DNA of 64,000 nucleotides from Cyanobium sp. Aljojuca 7A6 (GTDB taxonomy: Bacteria > Cyanobacteriota > Cyanobacteriia > PCC-6307 > Cyanobiaceae), in NCBI RefSeq assembly GCF_024346455.1, contig NZ_JAGQCY010000001.1, forward strand, positions 248,001 to 312,000, in the 5' to 3' direction. Shown piece by piece: positions 41,105-49,635 of the stretch. Every line of letters starts with the position of its first letter. The first letter of the stretch is position 1. The notes under the pieces were generated by a model that saw nothing but the letters and a program-made list of their open reading frames with translations, was not told the origin of the DNA and ran no database searches. The position numbers and the translations under genes are program-made.

Positions 41105-41841
41105 CCGGCGACGGGCACCCGCTCCAGGCCGAGGGCCGCCAGCAGCTCGGTGATGCCCTCTCCGCTGCGGGCGGAGACCTCCACGATCCGGGCCTGGGGG
41201 GCCACACGGGCCACATTGCGGCGGGCCTCGGGCGCATCAAAGCCGCAGGCGTCGGCCAGATCGCCCTTGCTGATCACCACCACATCGGCGGAGTGGAAGG
41301 TGGCCGGGTACTTCAGGGGTTTGTCCTCCCCCTCGGTGACCGACAGCAGCACCACCCGCTGGCTTTCCCCCAGATCGAAGGCGGCCGGGCAGACCAGGTT
41401 GCCGACGTTCTCGATCACCAGCAGCTCAAGGCCGGCCAGGGGATGGCCGAGGTGATCGAGCTCGTGCAGGGCCCGGTGCACCATGGCCGCCTCCAGGTGG
41501 CAGGCCTGGCCGGTGGTGATCTGCAGGGCCGGCACCCCGGCGGCCCGCAGGCGACGGGCGTCGTTGTCGGTGGCCAGATCCCCCACGATCACCGCCATGG
41601 GATGGCGAGCCTCCGGGGCGGAAGGGGCCAGCTCCAGGGCGAGCCGCTCCAGCAGGGCGGTCTTGCCGGAGCCGGGGGAAGACAGCAGATTGATCACCCG
41701 TACGCCCGCGGCGGCGAAGTGCTCGCGGTTGGCCGCCGCCTGGGCGTCGTTGTGCACCAGCAGGCGCTGGCCCAGTTCCAGGTGCCGGTGGGGCTCGATG
41801 GCGGCCGCCACCGGTTGGCCGCAATTGCAGTCGACACACAT
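41101..41841 (-). CDS. hypB: Hydrogenase nickel-incorporation GTPase HypB
   Basis: GTPase that loads Ni into the hydrogenase large subunit with HypA. 246 residues from ATG 41841. N-terminal metal motif MCVDCNCG, no His-rich nickel-storage tract, then P-loop SSPGSGKTALLERL, GDLATDNDARRL, ITTGQACHLEA (nickel Cys/His), and G-domain motifs ENVGNLVCPA and VISKGDLAD. Start chosen because the family begins at this Cys motif; an ATG/11-residue longer form (41874) is possible. Confidence 0.96.
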   Translation of the reverse strand: MCVDCNCGQPVAAAIEPHRHLELGQRLLVHNDAQAAANREHFAAAGVRVINLLSSPGSGKTALLERLALELAPSAPEARHPMAVIVGDLATDNDARRLRAAGVPALQITTGQACHLEAAMVHRALHELDHLGHPLAGLELLVIENVGNLVCPAAFDLGESQRVVLLSVTEGEDKPLKYPATFHSADVVVISKGDLADACGFDAPEARRNVARVAPQARIVEVSARSGEGITELLAALGLERVPVAG

Positions 41842-41876
41842 CGCAGGTTCGACCCCCAGACAGGAGAGCAGCACGG

Positions 41877-41893
41877 AAAAGCCCCGCCGGGGC
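41877..41893 (-). terminator. Rho-independent terminator after the outer-membrane protein gene
   Basis: On the - strand GCCCC-GGC-GGGGC is followed directly by TTTT: a short GC stem with a U-tract. It lies 70 bp beyond the stop of the outer-membrane protein gene and only 35 bp before the hypB ATG. It would end the outer-membrane transcript, and leaves little room for a hypB promoter. Confidence 0.65.
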
Positions 41894-41962
41894 CCGGCTT
41901 CACCCGAAGGTTAGGCACGGAGCTCAGGCGAGGCCCTGATGACCACCGGGGCCATCAGCTGA

Positions 41963-43018
41963 TCACCAGAGGCCACGGATCGGCGCGGGGGCCGGCTCGG
42001 GCTGGAAGATCGGCATGGGAGCCGGTGCGGGCTGGAGGATGGGTTCCGGCGCAGGAGCGGGGACCACCGCCACCGGGCGGGCCCCGAAGCGATAACGGAA
42101 GCCGATCTTGCCGCCAAAGCTGTTGAAGGAGTCGAAGGTGAGGTTCTCGGTGGTGTACCCACCAGCGCCCTGATAGACGCCCTCCAGATAGACGTCGGAG
42201 TTGTAGCTCATGGCATAGCTGACGCCGACCTTGGCCTGCCAACCGAACAACCCCTTGTTGACACTGTTGGTGGGGAAACCGTTGAGGCTGAAGCTGGGGG
42301 TGCTCAGGTTGGTGTACCCGATACCACCGCCGACGTAGGGCGTCCAGCGGCTGTTGGTCTCGATGTCGTAGTAGAGGCTCGCCAGCACATCATTCTTGTT
42401 GATGGTGCCCGAGACGTTGTTGGAGAAGGGCAAAACGCTGAACGCCCCGAAGCCGATCGGATTGGCCGCACCGACGGAGTTGAGGCTGGCCCGGCTATAG
42501 CCATACGTGAGTTCGGCGCGCAGGGCACCGAAGTCGTAACCGACGCCGACATCACCGGAGAAACCACCGCCGAGGTGCAGCTTGGTGGAGTTGTTGTTGC
42601 CGAAGTTGAACAGCAGAGGAGAAAAGAAGGGTGAAACAAACCCGCCATCGCTCTTCACCGTCTGGTCACTCGGCTGTTGGTAACCGGCCCCGATGGTGAG
42701 GTACCACCCCTTGGCGGAATACACCTCCTTCACCTCTGGCTGGGGAAAGCTCTGGGCCACGAGGGTGGCGCCTTGAGCAGGGTCCTGGGGAGCAAGGCTT
42801 GTGGCCGGATCAACCGCAGCACCGCTGTCGCCAGCTTCAGCGAGACCTGAAAGATGGGCGGCCGATTCCGTTGAGAGCAGATCCGCCTCTGGCTCGGACC
42901 GTTCACCCAGCGTTCGGACATCCGCCATTGCGGGACCACCGAAAAGAAGGCCGCCGGTTGCGGCGAAGCCGACTCCACGGATCAACGTTCGCTTCAACGT
43001 GCCTGTGAAATAAGTCAT
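41963..43018 (-). CDS. Outer-membrane beta-barrel protein with Pro-rich tail
   Basis: A 351-residue exported protein: signal peptide (residues ~1-32, GGLLFGGPAMA), an acidic low-complexity stretch to ~90, then alternating aromatic strands typical of an OmpA/OprF-type eight-strand barrel (GWYLTIGAGYQQPS, GDVGVGYDFGALRAEL, PYVGGGIGYTNLS, FGGKIGFRYRFGARP). It ends in a Pro/Ala/Glu tail (~317-351) of the sort that links a barrel to a periplasmic domain, but no such domain follows. A good ribosome site AAGGGAG lies before the ATG. It interrupts the hypA-hypB order and looks like an independent transcription unit. Confidence 0.8.
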   Translation of the reverse strand: MTYFTGTLKRTLIRGVGFAATGGLLFGGPAMADVRTLGERSEPEADLLSTESAAHLSGLAEAGDSGAAVDPATSLAPQDPAQGATLVAQSFPQPEVKEVYSAKGWYLTIGAGYQQPSDQTVKSDGGFVSPFFSPLLFNFGNNNSTKLHLGGGFSGDVGVGYDFGALRAELTYGYSRASLNSVGAANPIGFGAFSVLPFSNNVSGTINKNDVLASLYYDIETNSRWTPYVGGGIGYTNLSTPSFSLNGFPTNSVNKGLFGWQAKVGVSYAMSYNSDVYLEGVYQGAGGYTTENLTFDSFNSFGGKIGFRYRFGARPVAVVPAPAPEPILQPAPAPMPIFQPEPAPAPIRGLW

Positions 43019-43131
43019 GGGGGTGAATTCGTCTTACTCCCTTAATGAATAAACCCCGCCATGGGCGAATTGATACCCCGTAGACCAGCAAAAGGCCTGG
43101 CACAGAATGGTGCAAAAAATGAAAAGTTGCA

Positions 43132-43146
43132 CGGAATTGCATTCCG
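43132..43146. promoter_or_regulatory. Inverted repeat upstream of the outer-membrane protein gene
   Basis: CGGAAT-TGC-ATTCCG is a perfect 6-bp inverted repeat with a 3-bp centre, about 115 bp before the outer-membrane protein ATG in AT-richer DNA than its surroundings. Its size suits a repressor or activator operator. No identity for the regulator can be given. Confidence 0.35.
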
Positions 43147-43196
43147 CCCCAGGCATCAACGCCACTCTGCAAGTGAGCTTAGAATGATTTGATTAT

Positions 43197-43224
43197 CTGC
43201 AGATCGTTAGCCAACGATCTGCAG
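43197..43224. promoter_or_regulatory. Perfect 12-bp inverted repeat between hypA and the outer-membrane gene
   Basis: CTGCAGATCGTT and AACGATCTGCAG flank a 4-base centre. The repeat lies 45 bp after the hypA stop. It could be the transcript-end hairpin of hoxFUYHW-hypA, but what follows on the - strand (ATAATCAAATCATT) is not a clean U-tract, so a protein-binding operator or an RNA-processing hairpin is equally possible. Confidence 0.5.
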
Positions 43225-43269
43225 CATGTCTGTAGGGCGCCTAATCCGCCGCGTTGCCTTGGCCCCCGC

Positions 43270-43611
43270 TCAGTCGAGCTCCAGGGAGGCCAGCTGCAGC
43301 TCCTTGCCCCGCAGCAGCTCCCGGCTGATGCGGCCGCAACGCGGGCAGTCGCAGCAGCCATCGTGCGCCGGGAACGGCTGGCTGCAGGCGGCGCAGAAAC
43401 ACGCGGCGGGCACCGCCTCGATCACCAGCCGGGAACCGGCGGCGATGGTGTCCGCCATCACCACCGTGTGGGCCAGGCGCAGGGCCTCGATCTCCACCCC
43501 CGCCAGGCTGCCCACCCGCAGGGTGATGGCCGCGATGCGGCGGGCCCCGTGCAGGGCAGCCTGTTCCAGAGCCTGCTCCCGCACCGCATCCATCAGGCTG
43601 AGTTCATGCAA
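43270..43611 (-). CDS. hypA: Hydrogenase nickel-incorporation protein HypA
   Basis: Ni/Zn metallochaperone partner of HypB, 113 residues. The family start MHELSLM is encoded with a TTG initiation codon at 43611; His2 is the Ni ligand. Zinc motif CFCAACSQPF..CCDCPRCG at ~70-93. The TTG overlaps the hoxW 3' end by 8 bp, so translation is likely coupled and weak. Usually hypA is followed by hypB; here a non-hyp gene intervenes. Confidence 0.93.
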   Translation of the reverse strand: MHELSLMDAVREQALEQAALHGARRIAAITLRVGSLAGVEIEALRLAHTVVMADTIAAGSRLVIEAVPAACFCAACSQPFPAHDGCCDCPRCGRISRELLRGKELQLASLELD

Positions 43612-44023
43612 GCAACCAGCCCTGCAGTAATTGGCGCGCCTGGGGCAGCTGGCGCCGCAGCTGCGGCGAGAAGCACTCTCCCCAGGAGAAGTCGAAGGCC
43701 GGCACCAGCAGCTCGTGGGCCGGCACGCAGCGGTTGAAGAGCTGCTCGGCCAGGGCCAGCAAGCGGGCGGGCGCCACCCGGTGCGTGTCCCGCTCCCAGC
43801 CGTCTGAGGCCACCACGGGCCGCAGCAGGCAGGAGCTGCGGGGCGGCGCCAGCCAGGCGTCAACGATCAGCAGCCGATCGGCCGCCGCCACCGCCTCGGC
43901 CAGCTCGGGGGTGAGCTGGTGGCGCTGCAGACCCAGACCCTCCACCAGGTGCCAGCCCACCCCGTCATCGCCCCGCAGGGGGTTGCCGATGCCGATCAGC
44001 AGCGCCCCCTCGCAGCACTTCAT
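43604..44023 (-). CDS. hoxW: Hydrogenase maturation protease HoxW
   Basis: Endopeptidase that trims the C-terminal tail of HoxH after Ni insertion. 139 residues: [21 protein letters not shown] with the Asp metal ligand, then LLIVDAW and a late [13 protein letters not shown]. It fits the HoxW group of M52 proteases. ATG 44023 overlaps the hoxH stop by 4 bp (ATGA), so protease and substrate are made together. Confidence 0.92.
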   Translation of the reverse strand: MKCCEGALLIGIGNPLRGDDGVGWHLVEGLGLQRHQLTPELAEAVAAADRLLIVDAWLAPPRSSCLLRPVVASDGWERDTHRVAPARLLALAEQLFNRCVPAHELLVPAFDFSWGECFSPQLRRQLPQARQLLQGWLLA

Positions 44024-45462
44024 CCCCGCAGGCGTTCGGCCAGCACCGTGCCATCGGCGGCCAGCAATTGCAGCCGCAGCGGCATCTGGCCGGCGGCATG
44101 GGTGGAGCAGGAGAGGCAGGGGTCGAAGCAACGGATGCCCGCCTCCACCCGGTTGAGCATCGCCTCGGGGATCTCGGCGCCGGCGGGCACCGGATCGGGG
44201 ATGTATTCCTGGGCGATCTGGTGCACGGTGCGGTTCATGGCCAGGTTGTTCTGGCCGGTGGCGATGATCAGGTTGACGCTGGTGAGCAGGCCGTCGTCAT
44301 CCACCTTGTAGTGGTGGAAGAGGGTGCCCCGAGGCGCCTCACTCACCCCCACCGCCTCATTGCGGTTGAGGGAGGCGCGCAGGCGGATGCGGCCGTGCAT
44401 CAGCTCGGGGTCTTGCACCAGGATCTCGATCGCCTCCAGGCAGGCCACGATCTCCACCAGCCGCGCGTGGTGGTAGGCGAAGCTTGACGTGGCGGTCTGG
44501 CCGCTGCGCTGGCGCAGCTCCGCCAGCTCCCGGTCGGCCCAGGGGGTGCCGACGCTGTCGCAGACGTTGAGCCGGGCCAGGGGGCCCACCCGGTAGATCC
44601 CGTCCGGATAGCCGAGGGGCTTGTAGTAGGGGAACTTGAGGTAGCTCCAGGGTTCCACCGCCTCGCCGAGGAACGCGGCATAGTCGTCCTCGCTGAGCTG
44701 GTCGGCCACGATCGCCCCGTTCGAATCACGGAAGCGAAGGCCGCCGTCGATGTGCTCCCAGAGCCCATGGGGGGTCACCAGGCCCATGAACAGGCTGGGG
44801 AAATCGCCGAAGACCCGCTGCTCCTTCTGCAGGGGGCCATCGAGCAGCTTTTTGTAGAGCTCCAGCGCCAGGGTCACGGTGGCGCGGGCCTCCGGCAGGC
44901 GCTCCAGGATCCAGTCCCTGGCCTCCTGGCTCAGGGGGGAGCGCACGCCCCCGGGCACCGCCCAGGCGGAGTGGATCTTGCGGCCGCCCAGCAGCTCCAG
45001 GATCTGCTGGCCGAACTGGCGCAGGCGGATGCCGGCCCGGGCCAGGTCCGGGTCGGCGGCCATCAGGCCGAAGACATTGCGTTTGGCCGGATCGCTCTCC
45101 CAGCCCAGCAGGAAATCGGGGCTGCTGAGGTGGAAGAAGGAGAGCGCGTGCGACTGGGTGAGCTGGGCCAGGTTGAGCAGCCGCCGCAGCTTGTCGGCCG
45201 CCGGGGGGATCGAAATCGCCAGCAGTTTGTCGCCGGTCTTGGCGGCCGCCAGCAGGTGACTCACCGGGCAGATGCCACAGATGCGGGCCGTGATGCCGGC
45301 CATCTCGGTGAAGGGGCGGCCCTCGCAGAACTTCTCGAAGCCCCGATACTCCACCACGTGGAAGCGGGTATCGGTGAGGTGGCCGGCGGCGTTGAGGTGG
45401 AGGGTGATCTTGGCGTGGCCCTCGATGCGGGTCACCGGGTCGATGATGACGGTGCGGGTCAT
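44020..45462 (-). CDS. hoxH: Bidirectional [NiFe] hydrogenase large subunit HoxH
   Basis: Catalytic subunit holding the NiFe(CN)2CO site, 480 residues. N-terminal Ni-ligand motif [11 protein letters not shown] and C-terminal [10 protein letters not shown] give the four Cys ligands. About 25 residues after the C-terminal motif form the extension removed by HoxW, so the gene encodes an unprocessed precursor, as expected. ATG 45462 is 10 bp after hoxY. Confidence 0.97.
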   Translation of the reverse strand: MTRTVIIDPVTRIEGHAKITLHLNAAGHLTDTRFHVVEYRGFEKFCEGRPFTEMAGITARICGICPVSHLLAAAKTGDKLLAISIPPAADKLRRLLNLAQLTQSHALSFFHLSSPDFLLGWESDPAKRNVFGLMAADPDLARAGIRLRQFGQQILELLGGRKIHSAWAVPGGVRSPLSQEARDWILERLPEARATVTLALELYKKLLDGPLQKEQRVFGDFPSLFMGLVTPHGLWEHIDGGLRFRDSNGAIVADQLSEDDYAAFLGEAVEPWSYLKFPYYKPLGYPDGIYRVGPLARLNVCDSVGTPWADRELAELRQRSGQTATSSFAYHHARLVEIVACLEAIEILVQDPELMHGRIRLRASLNRNEAVGVSEAPRGTLFHHYKVDDDGLLTSVNLIIATGQNNLAMNRTVHQIAQEYIPDPVPAGAEIPEAMLNRVEAGIRCFDPCLSCSTHAAGQMPLRLQLLAADGTVLAERLRG

Positions 45463-45472
45463 GGCGGAGTCC

Positions 45473-46066
45473 TCATCCGAAGCGCAGCATGGCGGAGCCT
45501 TCCTGCGCAGGCCGCTCACCGGCCAGCAGAGGCGTGATCGCCTCGCGGATGCGCTCGGCGGAGGGGGGGCAGCCCGGCAGGTAGAGATCCACCGGGATCA
45601 CCTCGTGCAGGGGCAGCACCCTGGGCAGGAGTTCGGGGACGATGCCGGGGGCGAAGGGCAGCTGGCCCGTGGCGTCGGCCAGCTCCAGGTAGCCGCGCTC
45701 CAGCACGGCCTTGGCGCTGTCGTGGCCGCCATCGAGCAGGTTGCGCAGGCCCGGCACGTTGGCCGTCACGGCGCAGTCGCCGAAGGAGATCACCAGGGCG
45801 GTGCGCTGGCGCAGCTGCAGGGCCAGCTCGAGGTTGTCGACGTTCGCCACCGCCCCCTCCACCAGGGCGATGTCGACGGCCTCGGGGTAGATCTTGACGT
45901 CAGTGCCGACCGGCGAAAAGACCACATCCACCTTCTCGGCCAGATCGAACAGGAACTCGTCGAGATCCAGGAACGACATGTGGCAGCCGGAGCAGCCCGC
46001 CAGCCAGACGGTGGCGAGGCGGAGCTTGGCGGCGGGTGGGGAGGGGGCCATGGGGTGGGGGGTCAC
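45473..46066 (-). CDS. hoxY: Bidirectional hydrogenase small subunit HoxY
   Basis: Short hydrogenase small subunit (197 residues) carrying one [4Fe-4S] cluster; ligands from [25 protein letters not shown] and [12 protein letters not shown]. Forms the hydrogenase module with HoxH. The GTG start at 46066 overlaps the hoxU stop by 4 bp; ATG 46051 would remove five residues. Confidence 0.96.
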   Translation of the reverse strand: MTPHPMAPSPPAAKLRLATVWLAGCSGCHMSFLDLDEFLFDLAEKVDVVFSPVGTDVKIYPEAVDIALVEGAVANVDNLELALQLRQRTALVISFGDCAVTANVPGLRNLLDGGHDSAKAVLERGYLELADATGQLPFAPGIVPELLPRVLPLHEVIPVDLYLPGCPPSAERIREAITPLLAGERPAQEGSAMLRFG

Positions 46067-46782
46067 TGGTTGTGCCAGCGGCGCTGTTCGCGGGCGGTGC
46101 GCAACAGGGCGGGCAGGGTGGTGTTGGGCTGCTTCTCAGCGGTGGTGTCGCTGTTGCGGAACAGGGCGCCGGTGGGGCACACATCCACGCACTTGCCGCA
46201 GGAGGTGCAGGCCTGCACCTGGCCCCAGGGCTCATCGAGGCCGGCGACGATGTGGCAATGGCCGCCGCGGCTGCCGATGTCCCACACATGGGCCCCCTCG
46301 ATCTCGTCGCACACCCGCACGCAACGGGTGCAGAGGATGCAGCGGTTGTGGTCGAGGGTGAACTGGGGGTGGGTGGCGTCCACCGGCCGCTGGGGGTACT
46401 GGTAGGGGAAGCGGGAGTGGTCCATGCCCACGGTCACGGCCATGTCCTGCAGCTCGCAGTGGGTGTTGGCCACACACACGGCGCAGACGTGGTTGCCCTC
46501 GGCGAAGAACAGCTCCACCGTCATGCGCCGGTACTCCCTGAGCCGGGGGGTGTGGGTGTGCACCACCATGCCCTCGGCGGCGGCGGTGCTGCAGGCGGGC
46601 AGCAGCTTGGTCGAGCCCTCCACCTCCACCAGGCACAGCCGGCAGGAGGACACCGGGGTGAGGCCTTCGAGGTGGCAGAGGGTGGGAACGTTGGCTTCCG
46701 CCGCCCGGGTGGCCTCCAGCAGGCTGGCCCCCGCCGGCACTGCCACGTCCTGGCCATTGACGTTGAGAGTGATGACGCTCAT
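46063..46782 (-). CDS. hoxU: Bidirectional hydrogenase diaphorase subunit HoxU
   Basis: Iron-sulfur subunit (239 residues) linking HoxF to HoxY. Order: [2Fe-2S] ([29 protein letters not shown]), the His/Cys cluster ([15 protein letters not shown]), and two [4Fe-4S] motifs ([13 protein letters not shown] and [14 protein letters not shown]). Homologous to the N-terminal part of NuoG. ATG overlaps the hoxF stop by 4 bp. Confidence 0.96.
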   Translation of the reverse strand: MSVITLNVNGQDVAVPAGASLLEATRAAEANVPTLCHLEGLTPVSSCRLCLVEVEGSTKLLPACSTAAAEGMVVHTHTPRLREYRRMTVELFFAEGNHVCAVCVANTHCELQDMAVTVGMDHSRFPYQYPQRPVDATHPQFTLDHNRCILCTRCVRVCDEIEGAHVWDIGSRGGHCHIVAGLDEPWGQVQACTSCGKCVDVCPTGALFRNSDTTAEKQPNTTLPALLRTAREQRRWHNQ

Positions 46783-48392
46783 CGCTCCACCCCCCCGGCG
46801 GCGACGCAGGCCGCAGGCTCGCGGCAGGCGGCTTCGTACTCGTGGCGGAACCAGCGCAGGGTGCTGAGCACGGGATTGGGGGCCGACTGGCCCAGGCCGC
46901 AGAGGCTGGTGACCTTGACCATCTGGCAAAGGGCATCGAGCCGCTCCATGTCGGCGGCGGTGGCCCGGCGCTCCACGAAACGATCGAGCAGCTGGGCCAG
47001 CTGCACGGTGCCGGCGCGGCAGGGCACGCACTTGCCGCAGCTCTCGTTGACGCTGAAGCCCATGAAGTGGCGCGCCACCTCCGGCATCGAGGTGCTCTCC
47101 CCCATCACCACCATGCCGCCGGAGCCCATCATCGAACCGAGCTCCAGCAGGCTTTCGTAGTCGACGGGGGTGTCGAGCCGTTCGGCCGGAATGCAGCCGC
47201 CTGAGGGGCCCCCCGTCTGCACCGCCTTGATCGGCGAGCCATCGGGCACGCCGCCGCCGATCACCTCCACCACCGTGCGCAGGGGGGTGCCCATCGGCAC
47301 TTCCACCAGGCCGGTGTTGACCACCGCTCCGGACAGGGCGAACACCTTGGTGCCCTTGCTGTGCTCGGTACCGATGGCCCCGTACCAGTCGCCCCCCTGG
47401 CGCAGGATCGCCGGCACGGCGGTGAAGGTCTCGACGTTGTTGATCAGGGTGGGGGCGCCCCAGAGGCCCGACTGGGCCGGGAAGGGGGGCCGGGGCTGGG
47501 GCATGCCGCGCTGACCCTGAATCGAGAGCAGCAGGGCCGTCTCCTCACCACACACATAGGCGCCGGCGCCCACCCGCACCTCCAGCCGCAGGTTGAAGCT
47601 GGTGCCGTCGATGTGGTTGCCCAGCAGGTGCCGGCTGCGGGCCTGCTGCAGGGCCAGCCGCAGCCGTTCGATCGCCAGGGGGTATTCCGCCCGTACATAG
47701 ACGAAACCCCGCTCGGCGCCGACGGCGTAGGCGGCGATCGCCATCCCCTCAATCAGCCGGTGCGGGTCGCTCTCCAGCACGCTGCGGTCCATGAAGGCGC
47801 CGGGGTCCCCCTCATCGGCGTTGCAGACCACGTAGCGGGGGCCAGGGGGCTGGAGGGCCACGGTGTCCCACTTCAGGCCTGTGGGGTAGCCGGCACCGCC
47901 CCGGCCGCGCAGGCCGCTGCGGCGCACCTCATCGCGCACCTGCTCGGGGGTGAGCTCCTGCAGAACGCGGTGCAGCTGGGCGTAGGTGCCGAAGGCAATG
48001 GCGTCGTCGATGGATTCGGGATTCACCTGGCCGCAGCCCTCGAGCACCACGGGCTGCTGCAGGGCGAAGAAGGGGTCTTCCAGATCAAGCCGATGGGCCG
48101 CCAGGGCGTCGCCGCTGCCGCAGGGGTGGCTGGTGGCAAGGCTGGCGGCGATCAACGCCCCGGCCTGCTCCGGCTCCACGCCACCGAAGAGCTGGCTGGG
48201 GCCGGGTCCATCACAGGCCACCAGGGGGCCGCTGCCGCAGAGGCGCAGGCAGCCCACTGGTTTGATCGTCAGCGCCTCAGCGTCGAGGCCGGCAGCGTCC
48301 CGGGCGCCCTCGAGGGCCGTGCGCAGGGCCTGACCACCGGCGGAACGGCAACCGCTGGCGTCGCAGCAGCGCAGCTGCGGGGGGACGGACAT
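46779..48392 (-). CDS. hoxF: Bidirectional hydrogenase diaphorase subunit HoxF
   Basis: NAD(P)H-binding diaphorase subunit, 537 residues. N-terminal thioredoxin-like [2Fe-2S] remnant (CDASGCRS.., CLRLCGSG), NAD-binding GRGGAGYPTGLKW, FMN-binding CNADEGDPGAFMDR, GAYVCGEETALL, and C-terminal [4Fe-4S] ESCGKCVPCRAG with a late CGLG. ATG 48392; the nearest upstream gene on the same strand is a substrate-binding lipoprotein, 54 bp away, not hoxE as in standard hox operons. Confidence 0.97.
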   Translation of the reverse strand: MSVPPQLRCCDASGCRSAGGQALRTALEGARDAAGLDAEALTIKPVGCLRLCGSGPLVACDGPGPSQLFGGVEPEQAGALIAASLATSHPCGSGDALAAHRLDLEDPFFALQQPVVLEGCGQVNPESIDDAIAFGTYAQLHRVLQELTPEQVRDEVRRSGLRGRGGAGYPTGLKWDTVALQPPGPRYVVCNADEGDPGAFMDRSVLESDPHRLIEGMAIAAYAVGAERGFVYVRAEYPLAIERLRLALQQARSRHLLGNHIDGTSFNLRLEVRVGAGAYVCGEETALLLSIQGQRGMPQPRPPFPAQSGLWGAPTLINNVETFTAVPAILRQGGDWYGAIGTEHSKGTKVFALSGAVVNTGLVEVPMGTPLRTVVEVIGGGVPDGSPIKAVQTGGPSGGCIPAERLDTPVDYESLLELGSMMGSGGMVVMGESTSMPEVARHFMGFSVNESCGKCVPCRAGTVQLAQLLDRFVERRATAADMERLDALCQMVKVTSLCGLGQSAPNPVLSTLRWFRHEYEAACREPAACVAAGGVER

Positions 48393-48414
48393 GGGGAACC
48401 GGGGGCGCCTATGG

Positions 48415-48427
48415 CCTTGCTAGCCAC
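48415..48427 (-). repeat. 13-bp element before hoxF, identical copy before hoxE
   Basis: On the - strand GTGGCTAGCAAGG, 22 bp before the hoxF ATG. The same 13 bases occur 20 bp before the hoxE ATG (54586-54598). Contains the palindrome GCTAGC. I saw no third full copy in the window. A shared regulatory element or a recombination footprint are the main readings. Confidence 0.6.
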
Positions 48428-48446
48428 GAAATCGGCGCCGCGCTGT

Positions 48447-49454
48447 TCATTTCGTTTGGCCCAGCCGCTGGATGAGGCTGTCCGTCGTGGTCGGCAGGGG
48501 GGTGCTGGCCGGGATCACGCCACTGTCGTAGAGCACCTGACGGATTTTCTCCAGGAGCGGGGGCAGGTTGTTCTGACGCGGGTCCAGCAGCTCGTACTGC
48601 TCCTGGGGACCGGGGTAGCGGATGCCATCCCACAGGGCCGCGTTCGCTCCGGAATCAAGGCCGAGGTGCTGAGCGATCTCTCGGCGCACCGCCGCCGGGC
48701 GGTGGCTCTCCTCCGCCCGGACCGCCTGCCAGCCCTGAAGCAGGGCCAGGACCGCGTCGGGATGCAGGCGGAGCAGCTCGGGTTCGACGGCGAGCACATC
48801 CAGGATCTCGTAGGGGAGTTGCCGGCTGCTGAACAGGGTGGCCAGCGGCTGGGAGCGCAGCAGTTGCTCGCTCCTGGGGGGGTAGGCCACCACCGCCTGC
48901 ACCTGCCCCTGCCGCAGGGCCGCCTCCCAAGCGGCAGCGGGCAGGAAACGCAGCTGGGACGCCTCGGGGGGGGGCAGAGCCTCGGACTCGAAGGCCCGGG
49001 CCAGAAAGTAGCGGGAGAGGCTGCTGCGGTCGAGGGCAATCGGCCGGCCCAGCAGGCCCTTCAGCTCCGTCACCCCCGGGCGGGCCAGCAGTTGATCACC
49101 ACCGCGGGATTCATCGATGACGTACACAATCACCGGACACCGCTCCGGAGCCACCCCACAGATGTTGACGGCCTCGATCGAGGTGGTGGCAATCGCCTGG
49201 GCCCGCCCCGCGATGTAGGCCTCCATCGTGCCCGCCGAGTCGGCGAAATTGCGCAGATCGAGATTGAGCCGGCGGGGATCGTACTGATTGCTTTGCTTCG
49301 CCAGGGCGAAGTAGGCGTACCCCGGCCATGGGTTCATCGCCAGCACGATCCGGGGAGGCTGGGGCTGGCAGCCCATCGCCACAACCAGCAGCAGGGATCC
49401 CAGCGCGGCTAAGCAGCCGAGCCGGCGCCGCCAGGGCCGAAGGCGCCTCCCCAG
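48447..49454 (-). CDS. Orphan substrate-binding lipoprotein (NMT1/SsuA-like)
   Basis: Periplasmic binding protein of the nitrate/sulfonate/thiamine-precursor (SsuA, NMT1) type: RIVLAMNPWPGYAYFALAK, TSIEAVNIC, LLGRPIALDRSSLSRYFLARA, AVVAYPPRSEQLL. A basic segment (RRLRPWRRR) and hydrophobic helix end in VVAMGC, a lipobox. The start codon is unclear: no ATG, GTG or TTG lies just before the signal peptide. CTG 49454 is used as a placeholder; TTG near 49602 or ATG 49664 would add a long unnatural leader over the divergent gene. No permease or ATPase is nearby, so it may act as a sensor part rather than a transporter. Confidence 0.75.
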   Translation of the reverse strand: MGRRLRPWRRRLGCLAALGSLLLVVAMGCQPQPPRIVLAMNPWPGYAYFALAKQSNQYDPRRLNLDLRNFADSAGTMEAYIAGRAQAIATTSIEAVNICGVAPERCPVIVYVIDESRGGDQLLARPGVTELKGLLGRPIALDRSSLSRYFLARAFESEALPPPEASQLRFLPAAAWEAALRQGQVQAVVAYPPRSEQLLRSQPLATLFSSRQLPYEILDVLAVEPELLRLHPDAVLALLQGWQAVRAEESHRPAAVRREIAQHLGLDSGANAALWDGIRYPGPQEQYELLDPRQNNLPPLLEKIRQVLYDSGVIPASTPLPTTTDSLIQRLGQTK

Positions 49455-49635
49455 CGGAAAGGCGATGGGGGCGTGAACACCGATGGGAGGTGGCCCTAGA
49501 AATATAGAGAAAGTATGATGGATTACCGACGCGAACGTTGCCGTTCCGCCGCAGTCCGCCGCCCGTCTCCCCCTGCCCTCACTGCCCCCTACCGACGAAC
49601 GCAACGACCGGAAGGGGCGCTCTCTGGTCGTTGGC

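Noticed and set aside
38495-41455. 986-codon + strand frame opposite hypF/hypB
   Set aside because: Low-complexity Gly/Gln/Pro/Arg composition and full overlap with well-recognised hyp genes.
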